DNA from: Altericroceibacterium spongiae
GTDB taxonomy: Bacteria > Pseudomonadota > Alphaproteobacteria > Sphingomonadales > Sphingomonadaceae
Length of the DNA: 64,000 nt
Reading direction: 5' to 3'
Assembly (NCBI RefSeq): GCF_003610805.1
Contig: NZ_RAPF01000001.1
Location: 434,001-498,000 of the forward strand
Shown here: piece by piece, positions 11,221-19,782 of the stretch
Position numbering within the stretch: the first letter of the stretch is position 1
Layout of the letters: the number at the start of each line of letters is the position of its first letter
Translations under genes and position numbers: made by a program
Notes under the pieces: generated by a model
Databases searched by the model: none
Seen by the model: only the letters and a program-made list of their open reading frames with translations
Told to the model about the DNA's origin: nothing

Positions 11221-12282
11221 TCAGAGGCTTTGCGCTAGTTCCTGGCACAATGTTTCAACCAGCCGGGCAACGGGCATGATGCGGCTCAAGGGCGCGCCCT
11301 GTCCGGCCCAGCTCGCTGCAAAGCTGTAATCCCCCTCGGCTTTGGCGGCCATGTGAAGGGCTTTGCCTGCATCGTAGGCTATCGGGTAGTCCGGGATGCT
11401 GGCGACCGAAATCTCGTCTTCCAAGGCGGTAAAGCGATTGGCGATACAGCGTGCCGGGCGCCCGGAAATAACCCGAGTCAGGCGTGTATGTTCGGCAGCA
11501 GGGCCGGTGAGTGCATGACGATAGGCTTCATCGGCGGCGGATTCGGGGCAGCCTATAAAAGCCGTGCCCATTTGTGCGGCTACAGCACCCAGTTTCAAAG
11601 CTGCAACTATCCCGGCTCCATCCATAATTCCACCGGCAGCGATGACGGGGAGGGTGGATTTTTGTACGAGCAAACGTGTCAGGGCGAATGTCCCGAGCCG
11701 TTCATCGGGCTGGTCGGGATCGAATATTCCCCGATGACCGCCCGCTTCGATCCCCTGAGCAATAATGGCGTCCAGCCCGGCCTGTTCTATGGCTTGCGCT
11801 TCTTCAAGACTGGTCGCTGATGCCAGAAGGATCGAGCCATTCGCCTTCAGTGCCTGCACAGCATCGTTGGAGGGCAGCCCGAAATGGAAGCTAACCACAG
11901 CGGGACGCATATCGAGCAACAGCGCCAGCATTTCAGGATCTTGATCGAAGGTGCGATAGATTTCATGAAGCTTTTCCGGCGGTTGTGTGTCGAACTCTGC
12001 GAAATAGGGGTGCAGGGACGTAATCCAGTCCGCTTCCTTCGCACGGTTTTCCTGCGCAGGCTGGTGAGCGAACAGATTGACGTTGAATGGCTTCTCCGTG
12101 GCCGAGCGAAGCTGAGACATCATCTCTCCGGCTTTGCTCGCATTGGCAGCGCCAAGGCCCAGAGAACCAAGCGCTCCGGCATTGGAGACAGCGGCGGCCA
12201 GTTCCGGTGTCGTAATTCCGGCCATCGGAGCCTGAATAAGCGGAATAGTCAGGCCAAGCCGTTCACAGAAAGCAGGTAACAT
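11221..12282 (-). CDS. nitronate monooxygenase (2-nitropropane dioxygenase family)
   Basis: This is a 353-residue FMN enzyme of the TIM-barrel NMO family, which oxidises alkyl nitronates such as propionate-3-nitronate. The start PLIQAPMAGITTPELAAAVSNAGALGS matches the family N-terminus, and the active-site segment IEAGGHRG places the probable catalytic histidine at residue 183. The physiological substrate cannot be read from sequence. It lies 17 nt downstream of the coiled-coil gene and may share its transcript. Confidence 0.88.
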   Translation of the reverse strand: MLPAFCERLGLTIPLIQAPMAGITTPELAAAVSNAGALGSLGLGAANASKAGEMMSQLRSATEKPFNVNLFAHQPAQENRAKEADWITSLHPYFAEFDTQPPEKLHEIYRTFDQDPEMLALLLDMRPAVVSFHFGLPSNDAVQALKANGSILLASATSLEEAQAIEQAGLDAIIAQGIEAGGHRGIFDPDQPDERLGTFALTRLLVQKSTLPVIAAGGIMDGAGIVAALKLGAVAAQMGTAFIGCPESAADEAYRHALTGPAAEHTRLTRVISGRPARCIANRFTALEDEISVASIPDYPIAYDAGKALHMAAKAEGDYSFAASWAGQGAPLSRIMPVARLVETLCQELAQSL

Positions 12283-12299
12283 TCAAAGCACCGGAAATT

Positions 12300-14975
12300 T
12301 CAGCTCCGCAAACGATCAATAGCCTGAGCGAGTGCGACATAGAGGCGGCCCATATCGGAGGAAAGCAGAGTCACGCCCAGCGCGTTCCCGTCACGCGTCG
12401 AGAGAATATCGCGCAGCATGGCTTCGAAATCGTGAATATACCGACTGACCGTTTCCCGAAAATGCGGGTCCTCCTCATAGATTTCGATGATCTGTCGCGC
12501 TTCGGAATTATCGAGCAGACGAACGGCACGGCGCGTGAAGATGCCGCGATCTCCGCGCAGATAACTGGCCCAGGCGGTATCGGTCACTTCATTGGAGAAG
12601 ACCTTGCCAATATCGATAGCGCTTGAGTTGAGGGATTCGATAATCAGCGCCATGCGACGTGAAAAATCGTTGTCGAGCTGTTCTTCGGCCTGTTCGCGCG
12701 CATAAGCGACGCGGCTTTCGAGATTGCCGGCCAGTTCATCGACCCGGCGCAACTCATTGGCAAGCTGAGCTGCGGCTTCCTGGCTGGCTGTGCTGGCACG
12801 CGAAGCGCTGTCTTCAAGCTGGCCGACGGCCTTCTCTGTATGTTCGCGCAAGGCTTCGGTGATGGCATCGCCGCTTTCTTGCGCAATCCGGGCGGCAATG
12901 GCCCGAATGGCTTCGGCATTTTCTCCTTCGAGATTGGTAATGGCCTGACGCGCAGCATCCTGCATCGCATTGATAGCCTGTTGCAACTCTGTTTGCGCGC
13001 GTTCGGCCAGTTCTGTGCTTTCGGCGTTGGCCGCGCCGAGTTCTTCGCGCAGTGCGGCGATATGCGTGCTGTGTGCGGAGCCCTTTTCCGCCAGCCGGTC
13101 ATGCAATTCGTCAAGCTGTTGCAGGGCAGCTGCACCTTCCTGACGGGCGCTTTCGACCTGGTGACTGATTTCAGCCCCTTTCCGGCCTGCATCGCCGAGC
13201 CGGGCAGCAATGCTTTCGATGCGCTCTTCGAACTGAGCCAACTGTGCTTCGGCAGCGGTGACCGCTTCAGGCAGGTCTGTCCGCCCATGATCGGCGCTTG
13301 AACGAATAATTTCGAGCAGGCGAATGCCATCATTGGTGATCGACTGAACCAGAGTTCCTGTATTCTCGAGCGTGTCGCGGCTTTCTGTGACGCGGTCACG
13401 CAGTGCGGAAACGGTTTCTGCCAGAAGGTGACCTGTTTCGTCTCCCTGAGCGACGATAGCCTGCATCTGGCTGTTCAGAGAGGCGACACGATCGGACAAG
13501 GCGTCACCGCGTTCGACCAGGCGGTTGACATATTCAACCTGCTCTTCCTGTCGCGCGATAAGCTGCGCGTCGAATGTCGTCAGGCGCGCATCCAGCGCTG
13601 CAAGCGCCTCGGCTTCATGCTGTTGAGCCAGACTGGCTCGCCGTGCTGCTTCCGCATCGAAGCGGTCCAGTCTTTCGGTAAGCCGCGTATCGAAGTCCGC
13701 TGTTTGCTCATTGAGCGACAAGAGGCGTTTCTGTGCGCTTTCCACAGCGCGCCGGTCCGTTTCCGAGATCTGCCGGAAGGCATCCTGCATACGCTCTTCG
13801 ACGGCACCAATTTCCTCTTTCCAGCGGGCCAGAGCTTCATCCTGCCCATTACGGATATCGCGCGCAATCCGGGCACCTTCTTCATTGAGAGCAACGCCCC
13901 GCTCGCGCAGAGCGGCCAGAGCATCTTCCTCATGCCGGGCGAGTTCGGCGCGCTTGGCGGCGATCTCTTCTCCCAGCGCTTCTGCCCGACGGCGAATGAC
14001 AGCCAGAGCCTGTATTTCGCGCCTGTCCAGCTCGGACCGGAAATCCTGACTGGTTTCCTGCAAGGCGGTAAAGCGGGCCCGTGTCTGTACTTCCAACTGA
14101 CTGGCCTGCGCTTCGAAACCCGCCAGTGTTGCATTGACTTCTTCACGAACGGATTCGACCTGCTGCCGATTGGTGTCGCCGAGCGCGTTGAGCTGTTCGA
14201 AACCGGAAATCAGCGTATTCAGCTGGTCTTGTGCAGTGTTGCCGGCCTGACCGATCTGATTGGCCACATCGCGCGCTGAATTGGCAATAACGGGCAAATC
14301 GCCACGCAGCTTTTCCATATTGCCAAGAGCTGTATTGCTGACTCTGCTAATGGCTTCCACCTGATTGCCATTGTCGCGGATCAGTTCCTGCAGGCGGTCT
14401 GCATGGCCTGAAATCCGGTCAGTCGCGACGCGGCCCAGTGAGTCGAGGTCGCGCGACTGGGCGGCGATAAAATCGCGGGCAAGGCTCAATTCGCGATTGA
14501 CGGTCGACAGGCGTTCTTCAAGACGGGCGGATTCCTGCGACAGACTGAGTGCGGCATCGCGGAAACGTGCTGTTTCACGGCGGCTATTGCGCATGGCAAG
14601 CAACCAGAGCGCTACCACCAGCAGAACCGGAACCGACCATGCGGTGATCCAGTCTGACCAGTCCTGCACGGAGGCGCCGTTCAGCATGGTGGTACGATGG
14701 GCATAGATAAAAAATGCCGTCCAGATCAGAATGGCTGCGCTGGCCAAAACAGGGAGTAACCATCCCTTTGCGCCGCTCCCAGCTCCGCTCACTTCTTCAT
14801 CTTGCAGAGTCGGATCCTCACTCCATTCGTCCTGCATTATCAGATCATCACTGTCATTTGCATCGGGTGTATTCCCGGTGGAATAGGTTGGGGTGTCCAA
14901 TCCTTCATTTTCGGGAGAAGGAGAAGCATTGGGCTCATGCGAACCGATTGAGACGAGATTCTTTCTGCTTGCCAT
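12300..14975 (-). CDS. large membrane-anchored coiled-coil protein of unknown function
   Basis: This 891-residue protein has a charged, low-complexity N-terminus (1-68), two TM helices (about 71-91 and 109-128) and then about 630 residues of Ala/Glu/Arg/Gln-rich heptad-like sequence predicted to be coiled coil. A compact, less repetitive C-terminal domain follows from about 765 to 891. Both ends of the TM pair would face the cytoplasm. The layout recalls alphaproteobacterial polar or envelope scaffold proteins, but I cannot assign a family from sequence alone. Chemoreceptor-like resemblance comes only from the coiled coil: there is no conserved methyl-accepting hairpin tip. No function is claimed. 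Confidence 0.8.
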   Translation of the reverse strand: MASRKNLVSIGSHEPNASPSPENEGLDTPTYSTGNTPDANDSDDLIMQDEWSEDPTLQDEEVSGAGSGAKGWLLPVLASAAILIWTAFFIYAHRTTMLNGASVQDWSDWITAWSVPVLLVVALWLLAMRNSRRETARFRDAALSLSQESARLEERLSTVNRELSLARDFIAAQSRDLDSLGRVATDRISGHADRLQELIRDNGNQVEAISRVSNTALGNMEKLRGDLPVIANSARDVANQIGQAGNTAQDQLNTLISGFEQLNALGDTNRQQVESVREEVNATLAGFEAQASQLEVQTRARFTALQETSQDFRSELDRREIQALAVIRRRAEALGEEIAAKRAELARHEEDALAALRERGVALNEEGARIARDIRNGQDEALARWKEEIGAVEERMQDAFRQISETDRRAVESAQKRLLSLNEQTADFDTRLTERLDRFDAEAARRASLAQQHEAEALAALDARLTTFDAQLIARQEEQVEYVNRLVERGDALSDRVASLNSQMQAIVAQGDETGHLLAETVSALRDRVTESRDTLENTGTLVQSITNDGIRLLEIIRSSADHGRTDLPEAVTAAEAQLAQFEERIESIAARLGDAGRKGAEISHQVESARQEGAAALQQLDELHDRLAEKGSAHSTHIAALREELGAANAESTELAERAQTELQQAINAMQDAARQAITNLEGENAEAIRAIAARIAQESGDAITEALREHTEKAVGQLEDSASRASTASQEAAAQLANELRRVDELAGNLESRVAYAREQAEEQLDNDFSRRMALIIESLNSSAIDIGKVFSNEVTDTAWASYLRGDRGIFTRRAVRLLDNSEARQIIEIYEEDPHFRETVSRYIHDFEAMLRDILSTRDGNALGVTLLSSDMGRLYVALAQAIDRLRS

Positions 14976-15194
14976 GAAATGAGATTATCACAGGCTGGCA
15001 AATGAGGAACCCCACCTGTGGAGCCATTCCACTGTTTAAAGGCCGGAAAGTTCGCCTTATCCGCTGCAATGATACAGCCCGCATCACTACGAATAGGGAA
15101 TTAACCTTGTTTTGTGCGGAATAGCCTTGTCGACGGCTTGGAATCACCAATGCTGTGGCCTAGTGACCATGCCATTACAAACAGGAGCCTTTGC
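14976..15194. promoter_or_regulatory. divergent intergenic region
   Basis: This 219-bp region separates the start of the coiled-coil gene on the minus strand from the TTG start on the plus strand, so it must hold the promoters of both. I see no convincing sigma-70 pair or terminator hairpin. The AGGAG at 15183-15187 is the ribosome-binding site of the rightward gene. Confidence 0.5.
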
Positions 15195-16385
15195 TTGCGG
15201 ATCGCGCTGATATCCCTGCTGCATCATACGGATGACGATCCGTCGGCGTTACGGGGAAGCCTGTCGCTTGCAGGGCGCAGCGTTGCGTTGCGTCAACTGG
15301 AATTCGCTCTGGCGCTGGGATGCGAACGCATTTTGTGTCTGGCGCCGGAGCAGGATGTTAGCCTGCATATCTTGCAGAAAACGGCTGAAAAACGCGGTGC
15401 CCGCTTTCGTGTCGTGGCCAGCGCACGGGCTTGTATCGGCGCTGCGCATGCAGAGGATTCAGTGCTGGCTCTGGCCGATGGCCTTTTGCCCGAAGCTCTT
15501 GAACCGTTTGATTTGCTCGAAGAGGGGACAGGCATTCTGACGCTGAATGCTGAAAAGGGCGTGCCAGCGGGTTTCGAACGGATAGATGGAGAAAAGGCGT
15601 GGGCGGGCGCCATGATGTTGCCCGGCAGCTTGCTGGAACGTCTCGCTGAATTGCCGGAGGATGTCGATCCGCAGCCGGCCTTGTTGCGGATTGGACTGCA
15701 AGCCGGGATTCGCGAACGCTCCATTTCCGATGACCTTGTGGCCGATGGCCGGTGGCTTATGCTGCAGAAGCGTATCGATCTTGAAGCGCTCGAACCCTTG
15801 TGGCTCAGCCGTTCCGTGCCGGATTCACGGAATTTCGCACCGACCGGCCATGCGGTGAGCTGGATTTTACGGCGCTGGGGTACAAGTCTGGCGGAACGAA
15901 AAGACAGTCTTCGGATTTTTGCCGGAGCGATTGTTTTTGCGCTCGCTCTGGCGCTTGTCTGCGCATGGTTCGGTTTGTCAGCACTGGCATTTATCATACT
16001 GATTGTTCCCGGCTTTCTGATCTCTATGCATCAGGGCATTAAGGTCATCCAAAAGGATGGTTTCAATATAGTTGAACCTGGAAACCTGCTTGAGTCCTCG
16101 CTTTATTTCGGCATCGATCTGGCGCTGATCTGGGTTTCGGCCCTTGCTATTCAGGATGATTGGGCCGGACGGCTTTTCCCGCCTGTCATGCTGATGGGGC
16201 TGGCTTTTCTCGCTGTTCAGCCGGCACGGCGGACAGTTTGGATCGACATCGTCACGGACCGTGCCGTCCTGGCTGGCCTTTTGGCGATTGCGAGCTTTTG
16301 GAGCCAAACTGGAGCAGTCATCATGCTGCTCGCTTTGATATTGCTGTTATTCTGTCTCTGGCGAGCCTGGGAAACAAAAAGATAA
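15195..16385 (+). CDS. two-domain orphan: NTP-transferase-like N-terminus and membrane C-terminus
   Basis: I start this gene at TTG 15195, which lies 7 nt after a clear AGGAG at 15183-15187 and gives a 396-residue protein beginning MRIALISLLHH. An in-frame ATG at 15114 has no visible Shine-Dalgarno. Residues 1 to about 230 are soluble; the stretch GRSVALRQLEFALALGCERI resembles the start of sugar-phosphate nucleotidyltransferases, though the usual metal-binding acidic motif is not obvious. Residues about 260-390 hold five or six hydrophobic segments. The combination suggests attachment of a degenerate transferase to the membrane. Function unknown. Confidence 0.72.
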   Translation: MRIALISLLHHTDDDPSALRGSLSLAGRSVALRQLEFALALGCERILCLAPEQDVSLHILQKTAEKRGARFRVVASARACIGAAHAEDSVLALADGLLPEALEPFDLLEEGTGILTLNAEKGVPAGFERIDGEKAWAGAMMLPGSLLERLAELPEDVDPQPALLRIGLQAGIRERSISDDLVADGRWLMLQKRIDLEALEPLWLSRSVPDSRNFAPTGHAVSWILRRWGTSLAERKDSLRIFAGAIVFALALALVCAWFGLSALAFIILIVPGFLISMHQGIKVIQKDGFNIVEPGNLLESSLYFGIDLALIWVSALAIQDDWAGRLFPPVMLMGLAFLAVQPARRTVWIDIVTDRAVLAGLLAIASFWSQTGAVIMLLALILLLFCLWRAWETKR

Positions 16386-16435
16386 GGGGGTTTTAACCTC
16401 TGAGACTTACAGCGGCTCGCTGCAATGAGGCGTGA

Positions 16436-17386
16436 ATGAATGAGATTATGGACAATCCGGTGAAACACGAACTGCGCGAAGAGCTGGCGCAGTGCGATGC
16501 TGCGATTGCCGGATTTGCGCCGGTTCTAAAGCATCTTTTGCTTTATGAGGATAGTGCCGCATTCAGTGAGAGGGTGGTTGCCCAAAGCCGTGGAATGCTG
16601 GCGGATATAGCGCATCAGCTATTTAATAGAAGTGAATTTTTTAACAATAATAACAGTCGTATAAAATCCTTTTCTCAGGAAAAGGATGAACTTGCCGAAT
16701 GTCTCTGGCAGGACAGCGATTTGCTGACGCATGTTCATGGTCTGGCTATCGAATGGCAGTTGGCGGATTATCTGGAAAGTAATGTGGGACTGGACGTGGC
16801 CTTATCCCCTCTGCTGCAGGAACTGGTCGGATCAGGGCGTCCCGAACTGGCTGAAATGGCGATGAGTGTGCTGGCGGCGCAGGCCCGTGCATCGCAACAG
16901 GCCATGCGCATGGAATTGCCTGTGGAAGAGCTTCCGGCGGAGCTTTTTGACCGGGTTTTGACTCTTTTTGAACGGGCGCAGAGCGGAACCGAACGGGCGC
17001 AGAAAGCGCTGGAAGAGGGCCAGAACCGGCGAAAAGCCTATGATGAACGCCGCATTCGGCTCAATCAGATCGCTCGCTTGCTGGTGATGCTCGGACCGAG
17101 GCTTGAAGAGGCGTTATCTATCGATCATGCCGGTGTAGCGATTTTTGCCACCGCCCTTGCGGCAGCGTCGGGACAGGACCGGCATCTCATGCTTTATTCC
17201 TTCAGCGAAAATCAGGCTGCGCGCCTCGCTTTGTCGATGCGTGCCGCCGGTTTTCGACGTAAAGTGATGGAGCGGCAATTTGCACTGCTCCATCCTGACT
17301 GGACGATGCCACCTGCTTTTGCCGATATTTCCTCTGATGCTGCGCGGGAATTGCTGGCCGCTTCGCCTTTCGGCACGAGTGGCTGA
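16436..17386 (+). CDS. conserved-looking helical protein of unknown function
   Basis: This 316-residue protein has no TM segment and no signal peptide. It is mostly helical, rich in Leu, Ala and Glu, with a basic charged helix around residues 185-215 and an unusual NNNN run near residue 70. The stop is 3 nt before the start of the His-less kinase gene, so the two are almost certainly co-transcribed and may act together. I do not recognise the family. Confidence 0.72.
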   Translation: MNEIMDNPVKHELREELAQCDAAIAGFAPVLKHLLLYEDSAAFSERVVAQSRGMLADIAHQLFNRSEFFNNNNSRIKSFSQEKDELAECLWQDSDLLTHVHGLAIEWQLADYLESNVGLDVALSPLLQELVGSGRPELAEMAMSVLAAQARASQQAMRMELPVEELPAELFDRVLTLFERAQSGTERAQKALEEGQNRRKAYDERRIRLNQIARLLVMLGPRLEEALSIDHAGVAIFATALAAASGQDRHLMLYSFSENQAARLALSMRAAGFRRKVMERQFALLHPDWTMPPAFADISSDAARELLAASPFGTSG

Positions 17387-17389
17387 GCG

Positions 17390-18787
17390 ATGATCCGGGC
17401 TCCCGAAAGCATCGCCAGAGCCGCAAGCGACGGGCATGACCGGCTGATCGAGGCCGATGAGCCGCTGGCTGGGCTGCAACGAGCCTGCGGAGGTGAAATT
17501 CCGGGGCTGATTGCCATTCCGGCATTGCTCGAACTGGTCCGTAAGGCGCGTCAGCTCGGGCTGAAACTGTCCCGCCCTCTTGCTGCGGAAGGGGAGCATG
17601 GCGCGATATCGGCCTGGATCGAAGTGATGCCGGCAGAAGAGGGTTGCGAGATTGCCGTTATTGAATGGAATGAGGAGGGCAGGGAGAACCGCCCCGATCC
17701 GGAAACCAATCCCTATCGGTCCGATATTGAGCGCCAGCTTGCAGCACTGACAGCGCGTATTGCATCGGACCGGACCATTCTTTCCGCCGAAGCGCATGAT
17801 CCGGCGCTGGAGGAATTCGCCCGGCAGATGCAGGGAACGATCGGCCAGCCGCTAAGCGATCTGATTGAAATGCCTGAGGAGGCCGGCGGGCAGCTGTCTG
17901 ATCTTCAGGCACTGGACGGAATGGCGATCGATATCGATGGCAGCGACCGGAGCTGGGTCGTGTCGCTTATTCCACTGGAACCGGGGCGGCGGGGTAATGC
18001 GGGAGAAAGCCGCGGTTTCGCACTGCATATTCTGCCTGCCATGCCGGATGAGGAGGAACCGGAAGAGACGCCTCCTCCGCCTGAGAGCTTTTTGCCGGAT
18101 AATCGTCTCGCGACGGAAGCGGTGATCGGACAGGAAATCGCCCCGGTCCTGCGCCAGCCTATTTCGCGCATCATCGCCAATGCCGAAACGATCCGCACGC
18201 AGATGGCCGGGCCGCTGGCGGAGGAATATGCCAGCTATGCCGCCGATATCGCCGCAGCGGGCGAACATTTGCTGGGGTTGCTGGACGATCTGGCGGATCT
18301 GGAAGTGGTGGAATCCGATCACTTTACGACGTCGCCCGATCGGATCGATCTGGCGCAGGTGGCACATCAGGCCTGCGGTATTCTCAATATGCGCGCGCTG
18401 GAACGCGATATGCGGCTGAGGCTTCCCGCCGATGGAGAGAAAATGCCGGCTATCGGCGAGTTCCGGCGGGTTTTACAGATCCTGCTCAATCTGATCGGCA
18501 ACGCTATTCGCTATGCGCCGCAAGGGTCCGAAATCCGGATTATTCTTGCCCGGCACGGTGATCGTGCCAGGATTACGGTGGAAGATGAGGGCGAGGGCCT
18601 GTCTGTGGAGGAACAGAACCGCCTGTTCCGCAAATTCGAGCGTCTGGGCCGGAAGAACGATGGCGGTTCGGGGCTTGGCCTTTATATTTCGCGCCGTCTT
18701 GCCCGCGCCATGTCGGGCGATTTGCAGGTCGAAAGCGAAAAGGGACAAGGCGCTCGTTTCACACTGGATTTGCCCGCGAGAGAATAA
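17390..18787 (+). CDS. histidine-kinase-like protein lacking the phospho-acceptor His
   Basis: This is a 465-residue cytoplasmic protein with no TM helix. An N-terminal region of about 220 residues of unknown fold and a Pro/Glu linker (221-234) lead into a two-helix HisKA-like dimerisation region (about 240-310) and a HATPase_c domain (about 355-463). The ATP-binding boxes look complete: N box LLNLIGNAIRYAP with Asn367/Asn371, G1 DEGEGL at 399-404, F box, G2 GGSGLGL at 425-431. In the H box the usual S-H-E-L-R-T-P is A-P-V-L-R-Q-P (251-257), so Pro252 stands where the phosphorylated His should be. Autophosphorylation there is not possible; it may be an ATP sensor, a kinase-control protein or a dead enzyme. 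Confidence 0.85.
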   Translation: MIRAPESIARAASDGHDRLIEADEPLAGLQRACGGEIPGLIAIPALLELVRKARQLGLKLSRPLAAEGEHGAISAWIEVMPAEEGCEIAVIEWNEEGRENRPDPETNPYRSDIERQLAALTARIASDRTILSAEAHDPALEEFARQMQGTIGQPLSDLIEMPEEAGGQLSDLQALDGMAIDIDGSDRSWVVSLIPLEPGRRGNAGESRGFALHILPAMPDEEEPEETPPPPESFLPDNRLATEAVIGQEIAPVLRQPISRIIANAETIRTQMAGPLAEEYASYAADIAAAGEHLLGLLDDLADLEVVESDHFTTSPDRIDLAQVAHQACGILNMRALERDMRLRLPADGEKMPAIGEFRRVLQILLNLIGNAIRYAPQGSEIRIILARHGDRARITVEDEGEGLSVEEQNRLFRKFERLGRKNDGGSGLGLYISRRLARAMSGDLQVESEKGQGARFTLDLPARE

Positions 18788-18801
18788 TATCGAAGCTGAC
18801 C

Positions 18802-19263
18802 ATGCGTTTACCTTCGGACCTGTCTGATAGTCTTATAGCTGCCGGCAGGCTGATGCGGAAAGCGCAGGAGCGCTGGTGGATCATCGGAAGCGCTGCGGCG
18901 GCTTTGCACGGCGCCAGCTCCATTCATGCTTCGGATATAGATATTTTGCTGAGCCCTTCGGATGCTCGTAAAATTCTGCCTGGTCTCGGTATCCGGCCTG
19001 CCTCCGGCAAGGCGAATAGCCGGTTTTGGTCGGAGATTTTTGCTCGCTGGGGCGGTGCATCGCTCGATCTGGAATTTATGGCCGGGCTCCACCTAAGCGA
19101 TGGTGGGCAATGGCGGCCCGTCAAGCTTCAGACACATCGTCTCTTCTGCCTGGAGGGGACGGATATTATCGTCCCGGAACTCGACGAGCTGAAAATGCTT
19201 TTTGCAATTTTCGCACGGCCGAAAGATTTCGAACGTCTGAGGCTTCTCAACGCGTTGAACTAA
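18802..19263 (+). CDS. nucleotidyltransferase-fold protein
   Basis: This 153-residue protein has the minimal nucleotidyltransferase signature: GSAAAALHG (residues 29-37) followed by SDIDIL with Asp45 and Asp47. An acidic strand, SLDLEF (Asp89, Glu91), may complete the metal site. Such proteins transfer nucleotides to proteins, RNA or small molecules. It follows the kinase-like gene by 14 nt in the same direction. There is no adjacent HEPN gene, so a MNT/HEPN toxin-antitoxin pair is not supported. The substrate is unknown. Confidence 0.7.
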   Translation: MRLPSDLSDSLIAAGRLMRKAQERWWIIGSAAAALHGASSIHASDIDILLSPSDARKILPGLGIRPASGKANSRFWSEIFARWGGASLDLEFMAGLHLSDGGQWRPVKLQTHRLFCLEGTDIIVPELDELKMLFAIFARPKDFERLRLLNALN

Positions 19264-19332
19264 ACATTCGCTTCCTCCTTATGGGTGAGGCAATCACGAT
19301 GCGGATGAAGACCTGTTTTCAGGGCGGATAGC

Positions 19333-19782
19333 TCACTGCTTGATCTTCTCGATAATAATATGAGGAATACCCTTTGAATTTCGCTCCGATGACAAGCCAT
19401 TCTTGCCGATAGTGCCGCGTATACGGCGACGCAGATTGGAGAAGGAGGCGAAGCTGACAGTATCCACCGGGTGATCGAGATGGACAGATACCCGGAAGTC
19501 GTCTCCCTCGCTTGTTATATCCACCATTTTACCCCTGAAGGGCTGGTCCATATAACGGCCTTCCACCCGATCGCCGGGACGCAGAGATGCTATATCGGGT
19601 GCGTCGGACAATTCCGGTGCCTGGGCAAGTCTGGCCCGCAGCGTGTTCCAGTCGCGCGCACCCTGTTCACGGGCCACCAGTTCCAGTGCCTGACTGTGGG
19701 ACAGAGCCCGACCTTTCACGGCCATCGCTTCGCGCAGGTTTTTCGCGCGATATTTCGCTTCTGCAATCGTTTCGATGGTCAT
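19333..19782 (-). CDS. glyoxalase-superfamily-related small protein
   Basis: This is a 149-residue protein. Its N-terminal 60 residues contain AKNLREAMAVKG-LSHSQALELVAREQGARDWNTL, a helical motif found in proteins that databases call glyoxalase-related. The rest (about 65-149) is a beta-rich segment beginning LRPGDRVEGRYMDQPFRGKM. No metal-binding glyoxalase motif is apparent, so enzymatic activity is uncertain. Its ATG overlaps the MATE gene stop (ATGA), so it is the second gene of a two-gene operon. Confidence 0.65.
   Translation of the reverse strand: MTIETIAEAKYRAKNLREAMAVKGRALSHSQALELVAREQGARDWNTLRARLAQAPELSDAPDIASLRPGDRVEGRYMDQPFRGKMVDITSEGDDFRVSVHLDHPVDTVSFASFSNLRRRIRGTIGKNGLSSERNSKGIPHIIIEKIKQ

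Noticed and set aside
12300-14975. Methyl-accepting chemotaxis protein for the coiled-coil gene
   Set aside because: The two TM helices are too close for a periplasmic sensor and the conserved signalling tip is missing.
18802-19263. MNT/HEPN-type toxin-antitoxin idea for the nucleotidyltransferase gene
   Set aside because: There is no HEPN gene beside it; the next gene is convergent and glyoxalase-related, so the pair is not supported.
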